This document shows positions 23,021-33,600 of a stretch of 64,000 nucleotides of DNA, in pieces. The stretch spans positions 55,778,501 through 55,842,500 of the forward strand of contig JAZBRS010000026.1 of assembly GCA_037176725.1 (NCBI GenBank). The letters run 5' to 3'. The first letter of the stretch is position 1. Each line of letters starts with the position of its first letter. The translations under genes were made by a program, and so were the position numbers. A model generated the notes under the pieces. That model made no database searches. It was not told the DNA's origin and worked only from the letters and a program-made list of their open reading frames with translations. Source of the stretch: Posidonia oceanica. Its lineage: Eukaryota > Streptophyta > Magnoliopsida > Alismatales > Posidoniaceae.

Positions 23021-23425
23021 AAGAGGGGATGAGGTAATGATGAGAAATTAATCTAAAGAGGGGATGAGATCATGATGAGAAATTAAGCTAAAGAGGGGGG
23101 TGAGATCATGATGAGAAATTAAGCTAAAGAGGGGATGAGATCATGATGAGAAATTAAGCTAAAGAGGGGATGAGATCATGATGAGAAATTAATCTAAAGA
23201 GGGAGATGAGATCATGATGAGAAATTAAGCTAAAGAGGGGGGTGAGATCATGATGAGAAATTAGGCTAAAGAGGGGGGGGAGATCATGATGAGAAATTAA
23301 TCTAAAGAGGGGATGAGATCATGATGAGAAATTAAGCTAAAGAGGGGGGTGAGATCATGATGAGAAATTAAGCTAAAGAGGGGACGAGATCATGATGAGA
23401 AATTAAGCTAAAGAGGGGGTGAGAT
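23021..23425. repeat. 35-bp tandem repeat, 11 copies (element A)
   Basis: The unit contains GAGATCATGATGAGAAATTA followed by AGCT or ATCT and AAAGAGGGG, with one-base differences in the G run. Eleven copies of the GAGAAATTA core can be counted. The words TAAGCT and TAATCT mark two unit variants. No coding capacity is seen. Confidence 0.88.
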
Positions 23426-23433
23426 CATGATAA

Positions 23434-23600
23434 GAATGATAAGATATCGGACTTATCGGCCGGCAAAGAAGGGGTAAGGGAATGATGAGAATGATAAGAT
23501 ATCGGACTTATCGGCCGGCAAAGAAGGGGTAAGGGAATGATGAGAATGATAAGATATCGGACTTATCGGCCGGCAAAGAAGGGGTAAGGGAATGATGAGA
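23434..23600. repeat. 55-bp tandem repeat, 3 copies, with GATAAG/CTTATC hairpin
   Basis: Units begin at about 23438, 23493 and 23548. Each contains GATAAGATATCGGACTTATC, whose ends are complementary, followed by GGCCGGCAAAG. A single related copy lies before the 35-bp array at about 22994. Confidence 0.88.
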
Positions 23601-23609
23601 AGAAACCAT

Positions 23610-24360
23610 CCCTATGACGCCAGGAACGTCATAGGGGAAAGGGGGAGAGAATGATACCGTGGGGCGATCAAAAGATGCCCCTGGTGTCGGGATGACACCA
23701 GGGGTTGGCCAGCGCGTCCATGGCATCGAAAGCAGAGAGTGATGACAAGAGTGTCGTGCTTGTCAGACGAGTAGTTTGGGGTACCAGCCCGCAAGGGATT
23801 CAGCTGAGGGCGATCAGCTGGGGACTCAACTGGGGTGACCAGCCGAGAAGAGTGTTAGGTTGACGGACCTTTCGTCGAGCAGTTTGGGGTGCCAGCCCAC
23901 GGGGATGATGATCCAGCTGGGGCGACCAACTGGGGATGATCAACCGAGAAGGGGACTCAGCTGGGGATGATACCACCGGGCGACCAAAAGATGCCCCTGG
24001 TATCAAAGATGCCCCTGGTATCAGGATGATACCAGGGGATGGTCGGTACGCCCCTGGCATCAGGATGCAAGGACAGATAGGCGAGTGGATGAATGATAGG
24101 TTGACGGACCCATCGCCGAGCAGTTTGGGGTGCCAGCCCACGAGGGACTCAGCTGAGGATGAACAGCTGAGGAGGATAACAGGTTGACGGACCTTTCGCC
24201 GGGCAGTTTGGGGTGCCAGCCCGCAGAGGATGGTGGTCCAGCTGGGGGCGACCAACTGGGGATGCTGGGCAACGGAGCTGAGTGTCGCGGGCCTGCAGAT
24301 GCTCTGGGCTCCGGATTGGGTGCTGAGGACTTCGCCGCGCTGGGATGTCTGCAAGTCTGA
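23610..24360. repeat. Region of long inverted repeats and hairpin units (element A)
   Basis: Three perfect inverted repeats occur: 23610-23636 (CCCTATGACG with CGTCATAGGG), 23678-23704 (CCCCTGGTGTC with GACACCAGGGG) and 24012-24038 (CCCCTGGTATC with GATACCAGGGG). The last two have 5-base loops and differ by a matched change in both arms. Between them are units such as GCAGTTTGGGGTGCCAGCCC and AGGTTGACGGACCT, plus CAGCTGGGGCGACCAACTGG repeats. It lies immediately downstream of the extra gene in element sense. Confidence 0.85.
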
Positions 24361-24536
24361 TTAGAGGGCCCAAGATAATGATGATGATGATATGCAATGC
24401 AGCAAAGAGTCTTGATGTGCAAGCAGAAAGCAGAAACAGTTTTTATTGATATGATCTTGATAAGTACACTGCCTGAGGCAGGCCAGAAAAGCACAGCACA
24501 AATTGAAAGAAGATCACATGATGGTCGCACAAGGGC
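24361..24536 (-). other. Untranslated stretch downstream of the DUF7745-like gene, element A
   Basis: Short unique sequence after the stop codon of the gene. In element sense it contains CAATAAAAAC (plus-strand GTTTTTATTG, about 24437-24446), which resembles a plant polyadenylation signal. Whether the transcript ends here or in the LTR is unknown. Confidence 0.4.
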
Positions 24537-25739
24537 CTAGTCAACCCGGTCCTTCTTCGGCTGCCTGGAGTCGGGGAACAAGGGGCCGCCTGGCGGGACT
24601 TCAGTGATTGGCCAGAGCTGTCGGACTTCCGCTTCATAATCAGAAGTGCATCCAGTACCTCTCACGGCTGCAACGTCTGTAGATTGGACCCCATGCTGCA
24701 TCAGACTAGCAAGCTTCTTGGTTGGGGCAGTGGTGCTGAGAGGATAAGTCTGTAGAAGCTCGGGCGCTGTACTGTCGATGAAGGCGCCCTGCTGGAAGCC
24801 GAACTGGCGCATGACCCTGATTGGATGGTACTCTACGCCTGCTGTGAAGCCTGGAAGAATGATCAGCCGCGTGTCACGCGCGCTGAAGAAGATTGTGAAT
24901 GGCTCTGCTGCAGAGGGAATGATGCGCCAGATCACAGCGTCGTCAGTCAATGCTGACAGCCTCTCGTATTCGTCTTTGACGCTCTTGTCTGTTCTGGTAC
25001 GGGCGCTACTGCAGTAGGCTTCGAAGGCGTGCACTTGAGGGCGCAGGAAGTCCATTTCTAAGTGCGCGATCAGCCAGACTTGTATAAGTGCTCCGCAACC
25101 GTGGAAGTGGCGGCAGCGATGAGAAATGCGGTCCAGCCCGCGATAAGTCTCTGCCAAGACAACTGGTGCCAGGTCTATATGCTGGGTCACCACAGCTAGC
25201 GCAATCTCTGCAACCTCGATGGCCACTGTCAGTCGGCCATGAGTAAAGATTAGTTCGCCCAGAAAGCGGATGACGAATCCTCGGAGCCACAGCTCATCTC
25301 CGAGGTCAGCACGCTTGTTCAAGATATCATCAAAGTGTGCAAGGCGAAGCATAGGCTCTTGTCCACTGGTGCAGATTAGCTTTTGTTGGCAGGCTTGAGT
25401 GGAGAGTCCAGTCAGTTGGTTCAGGACTCGGAGATATCCGTCGCGCCTCATGAAGACAGGCGGCCCCAAGATCTTTGAAAAGCCGCAGATCCGACGCACC
25501 TCTTCCAGTGTAGGTGTCAGCTCAGTCTTGTTGAAGCGGAAGACATGATGCGCCGGCTTCCAGAATCTCGCGGTGGCACAGAGAAGGTGGCGGCTGACCT
25601 CCACATCAGCAGCCTTTAGCAGCTTAGTTGGTATGCCCCACAGGCGCAACCTTTCACAGTCTTGTAGAGTGAGCCTGCTGATCCATTCTCGCAGGGTTTC
25701 CGAGCAGTGTGCGGGAGTCAACAGAGTAGGAAAACCCAT
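24537..25739 (-). CDS. DUF7745 / plant-mobile-domain-like protein carried by element A
   Basis: Intact frame of 400 codons from the ATG at 25739 (MGFPTLLTPAHC). The frame is open a further 45 codons upstream to 25874, but this ATG is also kept in the copy of element H at 45731, so I prefer it. Visible landmarks: LTPTLEEVRRICGF near residue 75, resembling the start of the plant mobile/aminotransferase-like fold and of DUF7745; a hydrophobic helical stretch LAPVVLAETYRGLD followed by a His/Cys-rich HRCRHFHGCGAL; then WLIAHLE, and a C-terminal RVMRQFGFQQ segment. The family assignment is from remembered pattern similarity, not a search. Function is unknown; it has no gag, pol or obvious envelope features (no signal peptide or membrane segment seen). 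It lies in sense orientation after integrase, separated by 1.4 kb, so it probably needs its own spliced or internally started mRNA. Confidence 0.7.
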   Translation of the reverse strand: MGFPTLLTPAHCSETLREWISRLTLQDCERLRLWGIPTKLLKAADVEVSRHLLCATARFWKPAHHVFRFNKTELTPTLEEVRRICGFSKILGPPVFMRRDGYLRVLNQLTGLSTQACQQKLICTSGQEPMLRLAHFDDILNKRADLGDELWLRGFVIRFLGELIFTHGRLTVAIEVAEIALAVVTQHIDLAPVVLAETYRGLDRISHRCRHFHGCGALIQVWLIAHLEMDFLRPQVHAFEAYCSSARTRTDKSVKDEYERLSALTDDAVIWRIIPSAAEPFTIFFSARDTRLIILPGFTAGVEYHPIRVMRQFGFQQGAFIDSTAPELLQTYPLSTTAPTKKLASLMQHGVQSTDVAAVRGTGCTSDYEAEVRQLWPITEVPPGGPLFPDSRQPKKDRVD

Positions 25740-27262
25740 TGCACTGGTTGCAGAAGACAGGCTGATTGCTGCAAGGCTTGAGGTACCTGCTATCAATAAA
25801 CAGTCAGATCTCGCAGGCATATAACCTTTGACGACAAGCAGAAGCTGAGACTGAAAGTGTAGTTCCATATGCATTCAGCAGTTGATAACAGAACATAGCA
25901 GTTAAGCACAAGTGAATAAAGGGAATTGGCAGTAGTCCGGTGAAAAGCGGGGGTGAGGGTCGGCAGGGGATGTGGACTGGCGCAGCTTGAGTGTCGCCGA
26001 TGTGCCTCTGCTGGGGAAGAGTACTGTCTCAGGGCCTGAGCGTGTTGCAGAGCGGAGGGATTGGCGGAAGGGGAAAGGAAAGAAGGAAGATGCATGAGTG
26101 CAAGATGCTAGTGATATGCTTATGTGGATGAATATTATTGGATGACTAAGTATGTTTGAATGGATGGATATGCTTGGGTGGATGCTTGAATGCCCTCAGC
26201 GTACGGAGTGCTTTGGTGCCTGCTGCAGAGGAAGGGAGTGGTCCTTGACTCACTGGGCCCTACTTAGACTCTTGGCTTATTGGTGGCGCTCCGAAACAGG
26301 TCGTTGGCATTATACAGGTGGTGATGTGGTGAGGACAGGCTACTGGCTGCATTCTCAGGACCTACACCTATTCTTTCAGCTCTCTCTCTTTTTTTTGAAA
26401 GGTTTCTCCCTCATAGGCATGCAGTCTTTCTCTGCCCCTAGCTGGGAGAAGGTATGTGTTTGCTCTTGGGAGGATGTGGTAGACCCCCTTTTCAGGCTTG
26501 ACATGCTGGGGATCTCTTAGCAAGGTATGGGGGATAACGGTGCCTGTGCTTTTCGGGCTACCTTTGCCCTTTTTCTTCTTCTCTTTTTTTTTGTTTTGCT
26601 TGCTTTTCTCCTTTTTTGTTTTTGTTTTTGTTCTGTCTCTTTTTTCTCTTTTTTTTTTTTTTTTTTTTTATTTCTCTTTTTTTTTTAGGCTTTTGCTATC
26701 CCCATTCTGGTGGCAAAAGAAGGGTGCTTGAAATGCAATGGATTCAGATTTTGGGTCTGCTGTGTGATGGGTGGAAGGAACAGGGTTAGACTGCACACCC
26801 CTATCTCTAGGGCCGGCTTCTGTCTTCGTCTTCTGTCCATTTGAGGAGCCCAAATCTAGATGTCTATTCTCACTTTTTTCCAAGCTCACATCCTAACATT
26901 TTTTCTCCCTCAGAGGTGTATGTCCTTGTGAGATTGGGCAGTTCGCCTGCCCTAATTGGTGGTGGCTCCCTCGCTTGCTAAGTCATCTAAGTAGTGCCGG
27001 GTGAAGCAGGGTGACCCTTTCCAGAGCAGGCGAGCACTTCCGGTTGTCATCACCGGGCTCAAGATGCAATGCTTGAGAGAATGACGATGATGATTTGAAT
27101 AGGGATGCAAGAGTTGAAAGGATGACGATGATGATTTGAAACAGAGAGTCGCAAGAGTTGAAAGAATGACGATTATGATTTGAAAGGAGATGAAGCAAGA
27201 AGGCGAGAATGAAAATGCAAGTGTAGGTGGGAGAAGGGCATCTGCAACGGGGCCGCTTTCGG
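25740..27262 (-). other. Spacer between integrase and the downstream gene, element A
   Basis: Holds no convincing gene. Features: a possible splice acceptor (minus-strand CAG at 25789-25787, followed by GTAC) about 48 bp before the downstream ATG; a T-rich block at 26550-26692 (A/G-rich in element sense); and the minisatellite at 27075-27184. Much of it aligns with 44243-45730 of element H and with 1-736 of element B. Confidence 0.65.
27075..27184. repeat. Minisatellite with GATGACGATGATGATTTGAA units (element A)
   Basis: Three units of about 42-44 bp, equivalent to 552-664 in element B. Sequence and unit length differ slightly between the two elements. Confidence 0.78.
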
Positions 27263-30200
27263 CTACTGATAGTACTTCTTCAGATAGCAGAGGTTGACGG
27301 GCTCAGACTGCTCGACCTGGTCCATATCTTCAAGGGTTACAGCACCTCCCGAAAAGATCTGCTTGACCACAAATGGGCCACGCCAATTGGGTCGGAATTT
27401 CCCTCGACCGTCCGGCAAGTGAATGGCGCGCAAGACAAGGTCTCCTGGCTGGAAGCTTCTGGGCTGGACCTTCTTCAAGAATGCTCTGGCCATCCGCTTC
27501 TGATAGCAGTGAGCGTTGTGCATGGCTTGCAATCTGCGCTCATCAATCAAGTTCAGTTGGATGCAACGGTCTTCGACCCATTCTGCTTCTTCCAACTCAG
27601 CTTCCCGCAGAATCCGCAGAGAGGGGATCTCCACTTCAACAGGTAACACCGCTTCCATGCCGTACACCAGAGAGTACGGGGTGGCTCCTGTAGAGGTCCG
27701 GATTGATGTCCTGTACGCCCAGAGCGCGTACGGGAGCTTGTCGTGCCAATCCTTGTGGATTTCTGCCATTTTCTTCAGAATCTTGACAATGTTCTTGTTT
27801 GCAGATTCCACTGCTCCGTTCATCTGAGGCCGATAGGGCGAGGATCGATGGTGCTTGATCTTGAGACTTTGCAGGTACTCTTCGATCCTTTTGGCAATGA
27901 AGTTTGAGCCGTTATCAGAGATGACAGAGTACGGGACCCCATATCGGGCAACAATATTGTTTCTGATAAATTTTTCTGTTGCCGAAGCGGTGACTGTTCT
28001 GTAAGAGGCTGCTTCCACCCACTTGGTAAAGTAATCGATCGCTACCAGAATGTAACGATGACCATTTGAAGCAGCAGGGTGGATGGCGCCAATGACATCG
28101 ATCCCCCAGGTGGAGAAAGGCCATGGCGAAGACATGTTGTGCAGCTGATGTGGAGGGGCCTTGATGAAGTTACCATGAATCTGACAGTTGTGGCATCTAC
28201 GCACGAACCGGCAGCAGTCGGCTTCCATGGTCTGCCAGAAATAACCTTGCAGCATGATCTTCTTGGCTAGGAGAACGCCGTTCATGTGCGGGCCATAGGT
28301 CCCCGCATGCACTTGAAGCATCAGCGTGTCAGCCTCTGATTTGTTCAGGCAGCGCAGTAGCATTTGATTGTATGACCTTCTGTACAGCTGCCCGGCCCCT
28401 AACACATACTTTGACGCCAGACGCGCCAAAGTTCTCTTGTCTGCTGCCGTGGTATCAGGAGGAAAGTTACCAGACTCCAGGAAAGATTTTATGTCTTGAT
28501 ACCCGGGCTGCCCCTCTGCGGGATCCGCTTCTTCTATGCTCATGCAGTATGCAGGCTGCTCAATGCGAGTGACTGATACATCCACAGTGCTGTCTTCTGA
28601 TATAGTGAGCCAGGATGCCAGAGTTGCTAGTGCGTCTGCATACGCGTTCTTTGCTCTGTTCAGGTATGTGAAGCGGATGCTCTTGAATTCTTTCATCAAC
28701 CTCAGCAGGTGTTCGTGATACGGCACAAGCTTGGGATCTTTTGTCTTCCATTCGCCGTTCACTTGAGAAATTACCAGCATGGCATCGCCGTGCACATGCA
28801 GCTTCTGCGCCTCATGCTCGAGGGCGACTTTCAACCCCAGGATGCATGCTTCGTACTCTGCTTCGTTGTTTGTGCAGGTGAAAGTCAGCTTCCTCGCGAA
28901 AGGAGTCATCTGTCCTTGGGGCGTGGTCAGCACTGCGCCTACGCCTCGGCCTTTCTTGTTGACTGCACCATCAAAGTAGAGCTGCCATTCCTCTGCTTCT
29001 TCAGGATTTTTCTGCTCAGAGTCCTCCATTGCAAAGAGAATGTCTTCATCAGGGAACTGCGTCTGGAGGGGTTGGTATTCAGGCAGAGGGAGGTCAGCAA
29101 GATGGTCTGCCATTGCTTGACCCTTCATGGATTTCTGTGTGACGAAGGTGATGTCGTACTGAGACAATAACACCTGCCACTTAGCACATCTACCCACCAT
29201 GGCCGGCTTCTGGAAGGGGAATTTGATAGGATCATGCCGGCATAAGAGCTGCACTGGGTATGCCATCATGTAGTGCCTCAGCTTCTGTGCAGCCCAGACA
29301 AGTGACAAGCAAGTCTTCTCTAGTGTCGTGTACCTGGCTTCGCATTCATTAAATTTCTTGCTCAGGTAGTAGATGGCGCGCTCCTTCCTACCAGATTCGT
29401 CATGTTGGCCCAAGACGGCGCCCATGGAATGCTGCGTGGTAGAAAGGTAGAGAAGTAAAGGTCTCCCCAGCGTAGGCGGGACCAGGACAGGGGGCTTGAT
29501 CAACAGCTGCTTGATCTTGGCAAATGCAGCCTGACACTCCTCGCTCCAGTGAATCTGCGCATTCTTCTTTAAGAGCTTGAATATGGGTTCGCAGATGGGC
29601 GTAAGCTGTGCAATGAAGCGACTGATAAATTGTAAACGCCCAAGCAGACTTCTGACTTCTTTTTCAGTTCTAGGGGGTGGCATGTCCACGATGGCTTGTG
29701 CTTTCAACGGGTCCACCTCAATCCCCCTTTGGCTAACAATGTAGCCGAGCAATTTGCCAGAAGACACCCTGAATACGCACTTCTTGGGATTCAGGCGCAG
29801 CTTGTACTTCCGTAGACGGTCAAAGAGCTTTCTGAGACAGGCAAGATGATCCTCGGGCTCTTTGGTTTTGGCGATCATATCGTCTACATAGACCTCCACT
29901 TCTTGGTGCATGAGGTCGTGGAATAATGCAGTCATGGCCCTCTGATAGGTTGCACCAGCATTTTTTAGGCCGAACGGCATGACTTGGTAGCAGAAGACTC
30001 CCCAAGGGGTGATGAATGAGGTCTTTTCCATGTCCTCTTCTGCCATTTTGATCTGATTGTATCCAGAAAAGCCGTCCATGAAGGAGAGCATTTTGTGGCC
30101 CGCTGTATTGTCGACTAGGACATCAATGTGGGGCAATGGAAAGTCGTCCTTGGGACTTGCCTTGTTCAGGTCCCTATAGTCGATGCAGATCCGGATTCGG

Positions 30201-30610
30201 CCATCTTTCTTGGGCACAGGTACAATGTTTGCCAGCCATTCAGGATAAAGAACGACCTTCAGAAAGTTGACTCCAAGCTGCTTCATTATCTCTTCTTTGA
30301 TCATGAGCAGCCACTGCGGTCGCCATCTTCTCAATTTCTGCTTTACTGGCTTGGCATCCGGATTTAAGGGCAGATTGTGCACCACTATCTCTATGTCAAG
30401 GCCGACCATATCTTCATAACTCCAGGCGAAGACATCCGCATATTCTTTCAGGAATGCGATGAATTCAGCTCGAGCCTGGGTGGACAGCTGGGCACTGATG
30501 CAAACTTCTCTGACTTCCTCAGCTGTGCCGATGTTGACAACCTCCGTTTCCTCTTCGACATGGAGGTTGGGGCCTTCTGGGTCGCCGTCATAGGGCCGGA
30601 ACTCGGGCAA
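27263..30610 (-). CDS. Pol polyprotein of element A: RT, RNase H, aRNase H, integrase
   Basis: Intact frame of at least 1,115 codons. Numbered from 30610: reverse transcriptase at about 115-290, with YVDD at 241-244; RNase H at about 380-505, in which the usual first Asp is replaced (LLLYLSTTQ), so it looks inactive; archaeal-type RNase H at about 540-668 with D547, E584/E586, D609 and D659; integrase zinc finger with H768, H775, C806 and C809; integrase core D838, D899, E935, a perfect D-D(35)-E spacing; C-terminal domain ending KKYYQ at the stop. A degenerate first RNase H plus a second, archaeal-type one is diagnostic of the Tat branch. There is no ATG at the start; the frame is open further upstream and overlaps the end of gag-protease by at least 90 bases in the -1 frame, so pol is probably made by frameshifting, or from a spliced mRNA as proposed for Ogre. 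Confidence 0.95.
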   Translation of the reverse strand: MPEFRPYDGDPEGPNLHVEEETEVVNIGTAEEVREVCISAQLSTQARAEFIAFLKEYADVFAWSYEDMVGLDIEIVVHNLPLNPDAKPVKQKLRRWRPQWLLMIKEEIMKQLGVNFLKVVLYPEWLANIVPVPKKDGRIRICIDYRDLNKASPKDDFPLPHIDVLVDNTAGHKMLSFMDGFSGYNQIKMAEEDMEKTSFITPWGVFCYQVMPFGLKNAGATYQRAMTALFHDLMHQEVEVYVDDMIAKTKEPEDHLACLRKLFDRLRKYKLRLNPKKCVFRVSSGKLLGYIVSQRGIEVDPLKAQAIVDMPPPRTEKEVRSLLGRLQFISRFIAQLTPICEPIFKLLKKNAQIHWSEECQAAFAKIKQLLIKPPVLVPPTLGRPLLLYLSTTQHSMGAVLGQHDESGRKERAIYYLSKKFNECEARYTTLEKTCLSLVWAAQKLRHYMMAYPVQLLCRHDPIKFPFQKPAMVGRCAKWQVLLSQYDITFVTQKSMKGQAMADHLADLPLPEYQPLQTQFPDEDILFAMEDSEQKNPEEAEEWQLYFDGAVNKKGRGVGAVLTTPQGQMTPFARKLTFTCTNNEAEYEACILGLKVALEHEAQKLHVHGDAMLVISQVNGEWKTKDPKLVPYHEHLLRLMKEFKSIRFTYLNRAKNAYADALATLASWLTISEDSTVDVSVTRIEQPAYCMSIEEADPAEGQPGYQDIKSFLESGNFPPDTTAADKRTLARLASKYVLGAGQLYRRSYNQMLLRCLNKSEADTLMLQVHAGTYGPHMNGVLLAKKIMLQGYFWQTMEADCCRFVRRCHNCQIHGNFIKAPPHQLHNMSSPWPFSTWGIDVIGAIHPAASNGHRYILVAIDYFTKWVEAASYRTVTASATEKFIRNNIVARYGVPYSVISDNGSNFIAKRIEEYLQSLKIKHHRSSPYRPQMNGAVESANKNIVKILKKMAEIHKDWHDKLPYALWAYRTSIRTSTGATPYSLVYGMEAVLPVEVEIPSLRILREAELEEAEWVEDRCIQLNLIDERRLQAMHNAHCYQKRMARAFLKKVQPRSFQPGDLVLRAIHLPDGRGKFRPNWRGPFVVKQIFSGGAVTLEDMDQVEQSEPVNLCYLKKYYQ

Positions 30611-30627
30611 AGGTTCGTCAGTCTCAT

Positions 30628-33600
30628 CTACGCCCGTATCGTCTTCTTCTCCATAGCAACAAGTTCTGAGAGGATCTCTTTCTCGAAAGAAGGACTTGCA
30701 ATGCTGAAAGAGTGTATGTGTTCTGCTGCTTGGCCCTGGTGACGCTTCAGGATGGTCACGCTTACTCGAGTATTCTTGTAGCCTCGGTGTGCGACCTCCG
30801 TCCTAGCAACTCCTTCTACTGTTTGCTCTGGCCTGACTGACTCAGCTGAGTGCTCTGTTGATACTGCTGAAGGCTTAGCTGACTCTACTGCTGATACTGC
30901 TGACTGTTCTGCTGCTGAGGCTGCTGACTGCTCTGCTGCTGAGGCTGCTGACTGCTCTGCTGCTGAGGCATTCTGCTCTGTTACTGCTGCTGCATGTACT
31001 GCTGATGTTCCTCCCTCTAGGTCTTCTAGTGTGCTTATGGAGGATACGCCAGACTGGCGGCTGATCTGGTTACTGCCGCTCGGTATATTGTTCAAGTGAG
31101 GCATGGGTTGCACAAACCACCTAGACCCGCCTTCTGGTTGAAGAGTGATGAGCTCATCTGGTCTAGGGGAGTCCGGCACTGCTGAGTCTTCTAGGACCAT
31201 GATAGAGGCATGGTCCTCCTGCAGAGGAGGATCCGTAACTACGGCTTTTCCTTTCCTTTCTGCAGCTTGATGGTCTGCCAGGTCTTCTGCTATTGACTGG
31301 AGTTGTTCTTGATAAAGCAACTCTAAGTCGGACATCCAAGAATCGACCTGGGCTTCTATCGCCACTCCTTCTTCTTCGTCTGAGGGGGAGTCGACGTAGT
31401 AGGCGCCGGGGGCCTGCGGCACTGGCCCGGCTGCAAGATGGATCGCGGCCCTTGGGGTCTGCATGATCTGGTTCACGGGCGCGTCTGCTGATAGCAACTC
31501 TGATGTAGATGGCCCAAATAGACAAGCTAGCGGTGCTACTGATGGATAAGCTTCCAGGGTCACTGCTGGAGAATAAGCAGGGGTGCTCTTTGGAGGGCTC
31601 AAGGGCCCGGAGAGTGTAGTGCTCAGTTGGCCTTTTGTATCGGGCCGTAACTGAGAGAGCGCAGCTTCTGACGCCGTAGGGTCTTGCCATGAGAGCTGCT
31701 GCAGGTCGTCAGGAGAATGCGGAGCGGACTGGGCCAACTGCATTCCTGAAGATGATGCTGAGGGAGCGGGCTGGGCCACGCTGCCGACTGAGTTGATGGA
31801 CTGCCCCTCCAGAGATGGGGGCAGTGGCACTGATGTTGCAGTGACCGCTGGTAGCATGCTTGGTTCTGCCAAGAGGAGTGTCTCTGACTCCTGCACTGCT
31901 GCTGACTGTTCTTGAGAAGCTGGTGTGGCTGGAAAAGGATGAGAACTTGCTTTTGCCACAGGGCCTGCTGAACTGCCTGCTGTTTCTGCCAGAGGGAGAG
32001 CTGAATAAACTGACTGTGGGGCCTCTGCTCTGACCACTGTTTCTGCTGAACTGATTGGGACTGCCTCTGTTGCATCAGACTGCTCCTCATCCGAGTAGTA
32101 GTCCTCAACACACACCCAATCCTCTGTCGGCGCTGCGGCTTGGTAGTCAGTTGATCCCAGAATTCCTGCACTGGTAAAGTTAGTGAGGTCTCTGGGAACG
32201 GCTGGTGCACGATCCTTGAGCTGGAAGCAGTGATCTTCGTCGAGCTTTGGTTCGTAGCCGAGACCTTCAGACTTCCTTCGCTCCACTGCTATGATCGGCT
32301 CCGCGATCCCTTGGCCGTGACGCCCGAGTGGCGTACCCTTTGTGTAACCCCACCTGTGACATACATTCTCGACCATTCGAAAGGGGTTACTGTGAACGGC
32401 CAAAGAGTTGACACGTTCAAGATCAGGAACGAAGTTAACTGGCTCGCACCGGTTAACGCGATAGAGGGCTTCAGAAGTCTCAGGGTCAAATGGGATGGAT
32501 TGCGAAGACACGGGAGAAACTGCTTCAATCCGCTCCTTCTCAAAGTTTTCCGCCATGACGACAATGACATCATCGCCACGACGGTACTTTATCATTCGAT
32601 GGAGGGTCGAAGGAAGGACCTGATGCTTGTGGAGCCAAGGGCGCCCAAGCAGAAGATTGAAGTTAGGCTTCAAGTCGACGACATAGAATTCTACGTCGAA
32701 GACGACCGGGCCGATAGCCAGAGGGATAATCAGAATTCCTAGAGCGTCATGATGAGTGTTGTCAAAAGCAGTCATTCCCTTCACGGCTGGCGTGATATCC
32801 TCGGCTTTGAATCCGAGCTTGGTTGCTGTACGCAAAGGGCAGACGTTAAGGCCTGACCCGTTATCAACCAGTGTTAGGGGAATGCGAAAGTTTTTGTACT
32901 GCACCGTGACGAATAGGGGCTGGTTGTGATTAATCCCTGCCGGAGGCAGCTCATCACTCGTAAAAGAGATGACCTGGGGCTCCGCGATTAACCCAACCAT
33001 GCTCTCCAAGGCAGAAGGCTCAATGGACTGGGACACACGAGCAGCCTGGAACACACGAAGAAAAGCCTCGCGATGTTCGGCAGAAGTGTGGATCAAATCC
33101 CAGATGGAGATGTCAGCTTTAACCTTCTTAAGCTGGGAGGTTAGGTCTGCTCTAGGTTGGTCTCTTCTAGCAGCTGGAGGGGTGATTCTAGCGGGTTCTA
33201 CAGGGGTAGTGGCAGGAAGCTGGGTTACTACAGGCCGGCTAGGGGCTTGGCTAACTACAGGCTGATCTGGGGCTGGATTTGCTAAGGGTTGGCCTGAGGG
33301 TGGGGGTATAACAGGTCTAGGATGAGTTGGCCTAGTTGCCGGTGCTGGGGGCCTGTAAATCCTCCCCGATCGCGTTACTTCCGCGCACATCTCTGTGGCG
33401 TAGCTGTAAGGGACGCGATGGGTGTCCATGGTCAAGTTAATGACGACTGGAGCATGTGCTGCGAGCACAGGAGGGGTTACAGGGGGACGTACAGGATGCT
33501 GAGGTCTGTCTAAGGGATATGGTTGTTGGGGTGGGAAGGCTGGGGCAGGTTGAGGTCTGCCTAGAAGGTGTGGTTGAGGTCGCCCTAGAAGGTGAATGGG

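Noticed and set aside
24537..25739. Envelope gene in element A
   Set aside because: The downstream gene is env-like only in position; there is no signal peptide, membrane anchor or cleavage site, and its pattern fits a DUF7745-like intracellular protein.
26152..26731. Small plus-strand frames in the spacer of element A
   Set aside because: Low-complexity T-rich sequence, not conserved in B or H.
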